DNA of 64,000 nt from Hydrogenophaga sp. Lineage in GTDB: Bacteria; Pseudomonadota; Gammaproteobacteria; Burkholderiales; Burkholderiaceae_C. The notes under the pieces are model-generated. The model was not told where the DNA came from and did no database searches. It saw nothing but the letters and a program-made list of their open reading frames with translations. The position numbers and the translations under genes were made by a program. The stretch covers positions 177,486 through 241,485 of the forward strand of contig NZ_JAHBZK010000005.1 in NCBI RefSeq assembly GCF_019635465.1. The letters are read 5' to 3'. Shown here piece by piece: positions 40,606-48,392 of this stretch (positions are counted from its first letter, which is position 1; each line of letters starts with the position of its first letter).

Positions 40606-41841
40606 ATGAGAGCCCTTACCCGTGTTCGTCAGCTGCCGTTGCTCGGCGCCCTGGCCCTGACCTGCGCCGCCCACGCCCAGACCGACCTCACTCCCGAAAC
40701 ACTCTTCGAGCGGGTCGCCCCCAGCGTGTGGACGGTGCGCACGGCCGACACCGAAGGCAGACCCCTCACCCAGGGCAGCGCCGTGGTCATCGGGCCCGGC
40801 CGCCTCATCACCAACTGCCACGTGCTGCGCCGCGCCGCGCGCGTGTCGGTGGGCCGCGAGAACGTCAGCTACGGCGCCGAGCTGGAGCACCCCGACACCG
40901 AACGCGACCTGTGCCAGCTCAAGGTCGCCAACTTCAGTGCGCCACCCGTGACCATCGCCCCGCCCGAATCGCTGCGGGTGGGCGCGCGGGTGTACGCCAT
41001 CGGCGCACCGCGCGGGCTGGAAACCACCATCAGCGACGGCCTGCTCTCGGGCATCCGGCGCAATGAACGCGCCGCGTTCGAGGCGCTGCAGATCACGGTG
41101 CCGATCTCACCGGGTTCTTCGGGTGGCGGGCTGTTCGACGCGCAGGGGCGGCTGATCGGCATTACGTCATTCGGATTGAAGGACTCGCAGAACCTGAACT
41201 TCGCGCTGCCCGCGAGCTGGATCGCCGAGGTGCCCGAGCGCGCACAGGCGGCTCTGGCGGCGCGCAATGCGCCACCGCCCGTGGCCGCGACCACCGCCTC
41301 GGCCCCCAAAATGGACCGGGTGTTCGAATACAAGCTCACCGACCGATTCACGGGCAACACGCAGACGGTGGTCTATCGGCTCGACCGTATCGAAGGCGAC
41401 CGGCGCATCTTCAATGGTGGCGACCGCGTCGAGACAGCGGACGGCAAGGTGGAAACCAACCGCCTGGGCGCTGGCGGTGAACTGGACCTCGCCATGCCGC
41501 CGGGCGGCTGGGTCTCAGGTACACCCGAGGTGGGCACCAGCTGGCGCCTGGACTACTCGTTGCGGCACGCCGATGTCGAAATTTCCATGGAGCTGCGCGC
41601 GCGCGTGGTAGACGCCAGCACAGTGCGCGTCGGCGAGCGCGAACTGAAGGTCGTCAGGGTGACCCTCGAAGGCTACACCCGTCGCCTCACGGGCAGACAC
41701 GTGTCGTTCGGCGCGCCCTACAAGGCCTCCGCCCTTTATGCACCCGCGTTGGGTCGCATCGTGCGCTTCGAGGCGGTGGCCAAGTCACAGATCTTCCAGG
41801 TTGACGAGTCCATCGAACTCGTCGACATCCGCAGCGAGTGA
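40606..41841 (+). CDS. Secreted trypsin-like serine protease, paralogue 3
   Basis: A 411-residue protein. Signal peptide (LLGALALTCAAHA), triad His72/Asp101/Ser172, and a protease domain nearly identical to paralogue 2. The C-terminal domain (VFEYKLTDRFTGNTQTVVYRLDRIEGDRRIF... to ELVDIRSE) keeps the shared skeleton WRLDY, ELRAR, GYTRR, YAPALGR and VRFEA but differs elsewhere. Ten bases follow the previous stop. Retention of three copies implies that the variable C-terminal domains matter. Confidence 0.85.
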   Translation: MRALTRVRQLPLLGALALTCAAHAQTDLTPETLFERVAPSVWTVRTADTEGRPLTQGSAVVIGPGRLITNCHVLRRAARVSVGRENVSYGAELEHPDTERDLCQLKVANFSAPPVTIAPPESLRVGARVYAIGAPRGLETTISDGLLSGIRRNERAAFEALQITVPISPGSSGGGLFDAQGRLIGITSFGLKDSQNLNFALPASWIAEVPERAQAALAARNAPPPVAATTASAPKMDRVFEYKLTDRFTGNTQTVVYRLDRIEGDRRIFNGGDRVETADGKVETNRLGAGGELDLAMPPGGWVSGTPEVGTSWRLDYSLRHADVEISMELRARVVDASTVRVGERELKVVRVTLEGYTRRLTGRHVSFGAPYKASALYAPALGRIVRFEAVAKSQIFQVDESIELVDIRSE

Positions 41842-41861
41842 GCGCGGCCAGCCTGCCGCGC
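41842..41861. terminator. Hairpin between convergent protease 3 and hsp20 genes
   Basis: GCGCGGC (41842-41848) and GCCGCGC (41855-41861) form a stem between the convergent stop codons. No clear T-tract follows, so termination is only suggested by position. Confidence 0.35.
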
Positions 41862-41866
41862 CCGCC

Positions 41867-42289
41867 TCACTCGATCGTCAGTCGCTGACCCGCCACCGCG
41901 GCCTTCTTGGGCAGCGTCAGGCGCAGCACGCCGTTGTCGTAGCGCGCCTTGGCGGCGGACTCGTCGATGTCCTGCGGCAGCTGAAAGCTGCGGGCCACTG
42001 CGCCGAAGTAGCGCTCGCTGCGCAGCACGCGCTCGCCATCGCGCTGGGCGTCGGCCTGCTTGACCTCGGCGCGCAGCGTCACCACGTTGCCTTCGATGGT
42101 CACGTGAATGTCGTCCTTGGCCACGCCGGGCACTTCGGCGTCGATGGCGTAGGCATTGCCCACTTCCTTCACGTCCACCTTCATCTGCGCGGGCAGCGCG
42201 TCACCATGCAGGGGTTTGACAAAGAAGCCGGGCGCCACGTCGCGAAAGAGGTCGTCGAACAGGTTGCCGCGAGAGATGAGTCCATTCAT
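41867..42289 (-). CDS. Hsp20/alpha-crystallin small heat-shock protein
   Basis: A 140-residue small heat-shock chaperone. An N-terminal arm (NGLISRGNLFDDLFRDVAPGFFVKPLHG) precedes the alpha-crystallin domain (about 38-130) with MKVDVKEVGNAYAIDAEVPGVAKDDIHVTIEGNVVTLRAEV. The C-terminal strand has the A-x-x-x-NGVLRLTLPK motif; the IXI-type ending is weak (QRLTIE). It holds unfolding proteins in a refoldable state as an oligomer. A FNR-like box lies 103 bases upstream, in the gap shared with the glcD-like gene. Confidence 0.92.
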   Translation of the reverse strand: MNGLISRGNLFDDLFRDVAPGFFVKPLHGDALPAQMKVDVKEVGNAYAIDAEVPGVAKDDIHVTIEGNVVTLRAEVKQADAQRDGERVLRSERYFGAVARSFQLPQDIDESAAKARYDNGVLRLTLPKKAAVAGQRLTIE

Positions 42290-42391
42290 GGGTGAGTCCT
42301 CCAGAAGCTTGGCCGGTGCGACCGCCGCACTGCGCCATGCCCCCAAACTGACGTCGGCCCCAAACATTTCAAGAGGGGTGCCTCGCCGGAC

Positions 42392-42405
42392 TTGACGGGC
42401 GTCAA
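42392..42405. promoter_or_regulatory. FNR/Anr-like box between hsp20 and the glcD-like gene
   Basis: TTGACGGGCGTCAA is a near-perfect dyad of the TTGAC-N4-GTCAA type, one base from the FNR/Anr consensus in each half. It lies 103 bases upstream of hsp20 and 73 bases upstream of the divergent glcD-like gene. The TTGACG half could also be a -35 element. Confidence 0.5.
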
Positions 42406-42477
42406 ACCGGCCTGAAGGAATTTTCAATCTGTGGCCGGGGCCGCGGTTCTACACTGCCCGGCAAGGAGACTTCCCCC

Positions 42478-43980
42478 ATGAATGCGCCCACACTTCCCGC
42501 CGAAGCCGATCGAGTGCGCCGCGCCCAACGACAGGCCGAAGTGGTACAGGCCCTGGCCAGAGCCGTGCCCGCGCACGCGCTGCTGTGGCAGCCCGAGGAC
42601 ACCGTGCCCTACGAGTGCGACGGCCTGACCGCCTACCGCGAACGGCCGCTGGCGGTGGCACTGCCCGAGACCGAGGCCCAGGTGGCGGCCATTCTGAAGG
42701 CCTGTCACCAACTGGAGGTGCCGGTAGTGGCGCGCGGGGCGGGCACCGGCTTGTCCGGAGGGGCCATGCCCCATGCGATGGGCGTGGTGTTGTCGCTGGC
42801 CAAGTTCAACCGCATCGTCGACATCGATGTCCGCTCGCGAACGGCCACCGTGCAGGCCGGCGTGCGCAATCTGGCAATCAGCGAGGCCGCGGCACCGTTC
42901 GGCCTGTACTACGCCCCCGACCCCAGCAGCCAGATCGCCTGCACCATCGGTGGCAACGTGGCCGAGAACTCGGGGGGTGTGCACTGTCTGAAGTACGGGC
43001 TCACCTTGCACAACGTGCTGCAGGTGCGCGGCTTCGGCATCGACGGCGAGCCACTCACCCTGGGCAGCCGCGCCCTGGACGGCGCAGGCCTTGATCTGCT
43101 GCCGCTGATCGTGGGCAGCGAAGGGATGTTGGCGGTGACCACCGAGGTGGTGGTCAAGCTGGTGCCAAAACCCCAGCTGGCGCGCTGCATCATGGCCAGC
43201 TTCGACGACGTGCGAAAGGCCGGCGATGCCGTGGCGGCGGTGATCGCGCAAGGCATCATCCCGGCCGGCCTGGAGATGATGGACAAGCCCATGACCGCGG
43301 CGGTCGAGGACTTTGTGCACGCGGGCTACGACCTCACGGCCGAGGCGATTCTGTTGTGCGAGAGCGACGGCACGCCGGAAGAGGTAGCCGAGGAGATCGA
43401 GCGCATGAGCGCGGTCTTGCGCAACGCCGGCGCCACCGCCATTGCCGTCAGCCGAGACGAGGCCGAAAGACTTCGCTTCTGGAGCGGGCGCAAGAACGCC
43501 TTTCCGGCCAGCGGGCGCATCAGCCCCGACTACATGTGCATGGACTCGACCATTCCGCGCAAGCGCCTGACGGACATCCTGCTGGCCATCCAGGCCATGG
43601 AGAAGACCTACAACCTGCGCTGCGCCAACGTCTTTCACGCCGGCGACGGCAATCTGCACCCGCTGATCCTCTTCGATGCCAATGATCCGGACCAGCTCAA
43701 ACGCTGCGAGCGCTTTGGCGCTGACATTCTGGAGACCAGCGTGGCGATGGGCGGAACGGTCACCGGCGAGCATGGTGTGGGGGTTGAAAAGCTCAACAGC
43801 ATGTGCGTTCAGTTCTCGGGCGAAGAGAACGCGCAGATGTTCGCCATCAAGCGCGCATTTGATGCCAAAGGCTTACTGAATCCGGGCAAGGTGATCCCCA
43901 CATTGCAACGCTGCGCGGAGTATGGGCGCATGCTGGTGCGAGGCGGGCGGCTCGCACATCCGGAAATACCTCGCTTTTGA
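42478..43980 (+). CDS. GlcD-type FAD-linked oxidase (glycolate/D-lactate dehydrogenase family)
   Basis: A 500-residue flavoprotein of the FAD-linked oxidase family. The FAD-binding PP-loop region is VPVVARGAGTGLSGGAMPHAMGVVLSLAKFNRIVDID, followed by GLYYAPDPSSQIACTIGGNVAENSGGVHCLKYG. The C-terminal cap has HAGDGNLHPLILFDAND and EHGVGVEKLNSMCVQFS. Such enzymes oxidise 2-hydroxyacids like glycolate or D-lactate and pass electrons to the membrane chain; the GlcE and GlcF partners are not in view. GGAGAC before the ATG is a fair ribosome site. Confidence 0.9.
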   Translation: MNAPTLPAEADRVRRAQRQAEVVQALARAVPAHALLWQPEDTVPYECDGLTAYRERPLAVALPETEAQVAAILKACHQLEVPVVARGAGTGLSGGAMPHAMGVVLSLAKFNRIVDIDVRSRTATVQAGVRNLAISEAAAPFGLYYAPDPSSQIACTIGGNVAENSGGVHCLKYGLTLHNVLQVRGFGIDGEPLTLGSRALDGAGLDLLPLIVGSEGMLAVTTEVVVKLVPKPQLARCIMASFDDVRKAGDAVAAVIAQGIIPAGLEMMDKPMTAAVEDFVHAGYDLTAEAILLCESDGTPEEVAEEIERMSAVLRNAGATAIAVSRDEAERLRFWSGRKNAFPASGRISPDYMCMDSTIPRKRLTDILLAIQAMEKTYNLRCANVFHAGDGNLHPLILFDANDPDQLKRCERFGADILETSVAMGGTVTGEHGVGVEKLNSMCVQFSGEENAQMFAIKRAFDAKGLLNPGKVIPTLQRCAEYGRMLVRGGRLAHPEIPRF

Positions 43981-44029
43981 GGCGCTTTTTGAGGTCGAAA
44001 TACCCCTGACCGTGGGGTACATTGCGGCA

Positions 44030-47000
44030 ATGAGCGTGTTGTTGCCGTCTGGTCTGACACCGCTGGCACGCCGCGACGGCGAGGTTGGCGAGACGGATCG
44101 CGAGCGCGCGCTGCTGCTGGAGCTGCGCACGCTGAAGGCCGAGAACGAATACCTGCGGCAACGCTACGCCCAGCACCTGAGTCCGGTCAACGGCGACGCA
44201 CATGGCGTCAACGGCAATGCGAGGTTCCACGCGGACTTGCCACTCGACCTCAGTACAGCACTGACCGCCGACCCCGCTCACCACCCCACCCGCCTGGAAT
44301 ACGAAGCTCTGTTCGCCGCCCTGGGCAGCGTGTTTCCCATCGGCATCTTTCGCACCGACGAAGCGGGCTTGCTGACGCACATCGACGCTCAGCTGCAGCA
44401 GATTTTCGGCCTGGAGCGTGATGAGTTCCCCAACTTCGGCTGGCTGGCCCGGGTGCACCCCGAAGACCTCGAGCGTGTGCAAGCCCACTGGGTGCGCGCG
44501 ATTTCCCGGGGTGAAGGCTTGAGTGTCGAGTTCCGGCTGATCAAACCCGACAACCAGACCGTCCATGTGATGGTGCGCAACGCGCCGCTGCGCGACGCCA
44601 ATGGCCACCTGACCGGGCAACTCGGCTTCGTGCAGGACATCACCTCGCTGCGCGAGCTTGAAGCCGAAGCGCGCTTCAAGGAAGAGCTCAACCGCCAGAT
44701 CATTGCCAGCAGTCCGGATTGCACCAAGGTGCTGGACCTGCAAGGCCGGGTGGTTCAGATCACCGACCAGGGTCGTCGCCTGGTCGAGGTCGACGATTTC
44801 GAACAGATCCGCCTGAGCGACTGGACGACCTGGTGGCCGGACGAAGGCGGCACCCTGGCGCGCTCGGCGATCGAGGCCGCGCGCAATGGCCAGAGTTCGC
44901 GCTTCGTGGCCTTTGGCAACACCTTCAAGGGCACGCCCAAGTGGTGGGACACGGCCATCACACCCATCTGCGATGCCCAGGGCCACCCCGTCATGCTGCT
45001 GGCGGTGTCGCGCGACATCACCGACCAGCACAACCAGCAGGAAGAAATTCGCCAGTTCAACGCGGAACTGGAGCGACGGGTGAAGGAGCGCACCGACGAG
45101 CTTGCCGACGCCAAGGAGCGTGTGAGCATGGCCCTGGCGGAGGCGCAGTCGCTCTACAACCAGGCACCGTGCGGCTACCACTCGCTCGACGCCAATGGCA
45201 CCTTCGTGCTGATGAATCGCACCGAGCTGGACTGGCTGGGCTACGAACGACACGAAGTCGTGGGCCAATTGCACCTGCGCGATGTACTGCGCCCCGAGCA
45301 TCTGGAATTTGCGCTGACCCGGCTCAAGGCCTTGGTGGAAGGGGCACGGATCGAACCCGCCGAACTCACCTTCCGTCGCCGCGATGGCACCGAGTTCATC
45401 GCGCTGGTCAGCAGCACCGCGGTCAAGGATGCCAAGGGCCGATTCCTGCGTACCAACAACACCTTGATCGACATCACCGAGCGCAAGGTGGTCGAACAGG
45501 CACTGGCTGCTCAAGGGCGATTCCTTCAGGCGATGACCGACACGGTGCCGGTTCAACTGGCCTACTTTGATCGCGACCTGATCTGCCGCTTTGCCAACGC
45601 CAGCTATGCGCGCTGGCGCGGTGGCGACCCCAGCAGCGTGGTCGGCCTGCACCTGAGCGACATTGCGCGTCAGGAGGACTACGAGGGCGCACGCGAGCGA
45701 TTGGACGCTGCCTTGCGCGGCGAACACCAACGATTCGAAGGCGAGCGCGCCTTCCCCGGTGGCCCCACGTTCTACGCGAGTGTCGAGTACACGCCCTGGA
45801 TCGAGAACGGCGTGGTCAGTGGCTTGATCATTCAGATGATCGACATCACGGAGCGCAAGGCCGCAGAAGACCGCGTAGGACAAGCCAACCAGCAACTGGG
45901 CCGCGCCCTGGACCAGGCCAAGGCGCTCTACAACGGCGCGCCTTGCGGTTACCACTCGCTCGACGTCAACGGCACCTTCGTGTCCATCAACGACACAGAA
46001 CTTGAATGGCTGGGCTTTCGACGGGAAGAGGTGGTGGGACGCCTCAACTTCCGCGATGTCATTCCACCCAGTCAGGTCGCGCTGCTCGAATCCCGCATGG
46101 GCCGCATGCTCCACGACGACGCTGTGGATGCCGTGGAGTACGAGATGATGCGCCGCGACGGCTCGCGCTTCTATGCATTGCTGTCGTCGTCTGCGGTGCG
46201 CGATGCGCAAGGTAATTTCCTGCGCAGCAACACCACGGTGGTCGACATCACCCGCCGCAAGGCCGCAGAAGAGGCCTTGCGGGAACAACAGCGTTTCCTG
46301 CGCAACATCACCGACCGGGTGCCTGGCCTGATCGCCTACCTCGACGCCGATTTGCGCTTTCGGTTTGCCAACGCCGAGCACTTGCGTGTGTACGGCATGG
46401 ATCCCAACCGAATCCTGGGTGAACCCATCAGTGAATGTGTGCCACCAGAGGTCTGGGCTGACATCGCGCCGCGCATGGCCGCGGCCCTGGCTGGCGTGCC
46501 CCAGCATTTCGAGACCTGGCGCCAGACCACCGATGGCCACCCGATCTTCATCAGTGCCAATTACCTGCCCGACCTCGACGCCGAGGGTCGGCCGCGCGGT
46601 GTCTTCATCCAGATCATCGACATCACCGAGCGCAAGCGCATCGAGGAGCGCGTCAGCCACCTCAACGAAGAGCTTGAATTGCGCATCCAGGAGCGCTCGG
46701 CCGAACTGCTGGAGAGTGAACAGCGGTTCAGGTTGATGGTCGACAACCTGCGCGACTACTGCATTTACTTTCTGGACGCCAACGGCTTCATCACCGACTG
46801 GACGGACAGCGCGCAGCGCATGGACGGCTATTCACCGGTGCAAATGCTGGGACGCCACTTTGGGGTGCTGTTCGACGCCGACAATCCCGAAGCGGGCAAG
46901 GCCGATGCAGAACGCATGCTGCGACTGGCGGCGTCGCGGGGCCAGCACGATGTGCAAAGCTGGCTCACCCGCAAGGACGGCAGTCGCTACTGGTCGCATT

Positions 47001-47890
47001 CGGTGTTGATCGCCTTGCGCGACCAGCACGGTGATCTCAAAGGCTTTGCCAAGATCAACCGCGACATGACGGACGCCAAGCAACTGGACGACCTCATGCG
47101 CAACATCAACGATGAGCTCGAAAAGCGCGTCGTTGAGCGCACCGAGCAGTTGCTGGCCGCCAACCGGGATCTGGAGTCGTTCTCGTATTCGGTGTCGCAC
47201 GACCTGCGCTCACCGCTGCGCCACATCTCCAGCTTCGTGAGCCTGCTTGAAGAGCACCTGGGTGCCCAGCAGGACGAAACCACCAGCCGGTATCTGGGCA
47301 CGATTGGCAACTCGGCCCGGCACATGAGCCAACTCATCGACGGCCTGCTCGCTTTCTCGCGACTGGGCCGCGCCGCGGTGAACTTCTCACCGGTCGATTT
47401 CAACCACCTGGTCAGTGCGGTCGTGTCGCAACTGGCCCACGACACCGAAGGGCGTGTGGTCGATTGGCAAATTGCCTCCGATCTGCCCATCGTCCATGGC
47501 GACGCGCTGCTGCTGCGCGAAGTGTGGGCCAACCTCCTTGGCAACGCCTTCAAATACAGTCGCCCGCGCGAGCGCGCCGTGATCGAAGTCAGCTGGTCCA
47601 TCGAGCACGCGCGCGGCTACGTCTTCGCCGTCCGTGACAACGGCGTGGGTTTCGATACAAAATATTCGCAAAAGCTGTTTGGCGTTTTTCAGCGTCTGCA
47701 CCGCGCTTCGGAGTTCGAAGGAACCGGTATCGGTCTGGCGCTGACCCGCCGCATCGTCGAGCGCCACGGTGGCAGCGTCTGGGCAGAAAGTCGCCTGGGC
47801 GAAGGCAGCGTGTTCTACTTCTCCCTTCCGATCGACAGCCCCCGTTTGTCAGACGCCACCGACTCGATGCCGGCCCCGCTCGAACCATGA
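44030..47890 (+). CDS. Seven-PAS sensor histidine kinase
   Basis: A 1286-residue cytoplasmic kinase. After a short coiled N-terminus, seven PAS/PAC modules can be read, each ending in an (I/V)DITERK-type tail. Modules 3 and 5 (both xLYNxAPCGYHSLD) and 4 and 6 (both FLxxxTDxVP) are duplicate pairs, about 777 bases apart. The HisKA box has His1057 (SYSVSHDLRSPLRHISSF), and the ATPase has NLLGNAFKYSRPRE, RDNGVGFD and GTGIGLALTRRI. No membrane segment is seen, so cues are internal or carried by cofactors. The stop overlaps the next gene's ATG. Confidence 0.92.
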   Translation: MSVLLPSGLTPLARRDGEVGETDRERALLLELRTLKAENEYLRQRYAQHLSPVNGDAHGVNGNARFHADLPLDLSTALTADPAHHPTRLEYEALFAALGSVFPIGIFRTDEAGLLTHIDAQLQQIFGLERDEFPNFGWLARVHPEDLERVQAHWVRAISRGEGLSVEFRLIKPDNQTVHVMVRNAPLRDANGHLTGQLGFVQDITSLRELEAEARFKEELNRQIIASSPDCTKVLDLQGRVVQITDQGRRLVEVDDFEQIRLSDWTTWWPDEGGTLARSAIEAARNGQSSRFVAFGNTFKGTPKWWDTAITPICDAQGHPVMLLAVSRDITDQHNQQEEIRQFNAELERRVKERTDELADAKERVSMALAEAQSLYNQAPCGYHSLDANGTFVLMNRTELDWLGYERHEVVGQLHLRDVLRPEHLEFALTRLKALVEGARIEPAELTFRRRDGTEFIALVSSTAVKDAKGRFLRTNNTLIDITERKVVEQALAAQGRFLQAMTDTVPVQLAYFDRDLICRFANASYARWRGGDPSSVVGLHLSDIARQEDYEGARERLDAALRGEHQRFEGERAFPGGPTFYASVEYTPWIENGVVSGLIIQMIDITERKAAEDRVGQANQQLGRALDQAKALYNGAPCGYHSLDVNGTFVSINDTELEWLGFRREEVVGRLNFRDVIPPSQVALLESRMGRMLHDDAVDAVEYEMMRRDGSRFYALLSSSAVRDAQGNFLRSNTTVVDITRRKAAEEALREQQRFLRNITDRVPGLIAYLDADLRFRFANAEHLRVYGMDPNRILGEPISECVPPEVWADIAPRMAAALAGVPQHFETWRQTTDGHPIFISANYLPDLDAEGRPRGVFIQIIDITERKRIEERVSHLNEELELRIQERSAELLESEQRFRLMVDNLRDYCIYFLDANGFITDWTDSAQRMDGYSPVQMLGRHFGVLFDADNPEAGKADAERMLRLAASRGQHDVQSWLTRKDGSRYWSHSVLIALRDQHGDLKGFAKINRDMTDAKQLDDLMRNINDELEKRVVERTEQLLAANRDLESFSYSVSHDLRSPLRHISSFVSLLEEHLGAQQDETTSRYLGTIGNSARHMSQLIDGLLAFSRLGRAAVNFSPVDFNHLVSAVVSQLAHDTEGRVVDWQIASDLPIVHGDALLLREVWANLLGNAFKYSRPRERAVIEVSWSIEHARGYVFAVRDNGVGFDTKYSQKLFGVFQRLHRASEFEGTGIGLALTRRIVERHGGSVWAESRLGEGSVFYFSLPIDSPRLSDATDSMPAPLEP

Positions 47891-48372
47891 ACAAGAACGC
47901 CGACGCCATTCTTCTCGTCGAGGACAACCCCGACGACGCCGAACTCACCAAGCTGGCTTTGTCCCGCCATGGGCTGGACGGGCGAGTCACCCACGTCTCC
48001 GACGGCATGCAGGCGCTGGACTATCTCTACCGACGCAACCAGTTTGCGCAGCGTGCGGGCAGTCACCCGGTGCTGGTGCTGCTCGATCTGAAAATGCCCT
48101 TGCTGGACGGCATCGGCGTGCTCAAGGAAATCAAGTCATCGGATCAGTTGCACAACATTCCGGTGGTGGTGCTGACCTCGTCCACCGAGCCCAGCGATCT
48201 GCTGCGCGCCTACGACGCGGGCACCAATGCCTACATTGCCAAGCCCACGGAGTTTTCGCAGTTCCTGAGCGCCATGAAACACGTCTGCGAGTTCTGGGTG
48301 AACATCAACCAGACGGCGCCCCCACTGGCATCGGCAGGCGTTCGCAGCACAGGCTTCGGCGAACTGCTCTGA
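47887..48372 (+). CDS. Single-domain response regulator (Rcp1-type)
   Basis: A 161-residue stand-alone receiver. It has LVEDNPDDAELTKLAL (acidic pocket), phospho-acceptor Asp67 in VLLDLKMPLLDGIGVL, Thr in VVLTSSTEP and Lys in YIAKPTEF. No output domain follows. The extended NPDDxEL and LxxKMPxxDG features match the Rcp1-like regulators paired with phytochrome-like PAS kinases. ATGA overlap with the kinase implies coupled synthesis and a cognate pair. Confidence 0.92.
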   Translation: MNKNADAILLVEDNPDDAELTKLALSRHGLDGRVTHVSDGMQALDYLYRRNQFAQRAGSHPVLVLLDLKMPLLDGIGVLKEIKSSDQLHNIPVVVLTSSTEPSDLLRAYDAGTNAYIAKPTEFSQFLSAMKHVCEFWVNINQTAPPLASAGVRSTGFGELL

Positions 48373-48392
48373 CCTGAAGTCATCCGCCGGTC

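Noticed and set aside
43847-46660. A very long open frame on the minus strand opposite the seven-PAS kinase
   Set aside because: It is a shadow of the high-GC codon use of the kinase: no ribosome site, no domain, and a His/Arg/Gln/Ala/Gly-rich composition typical of antisense frames.
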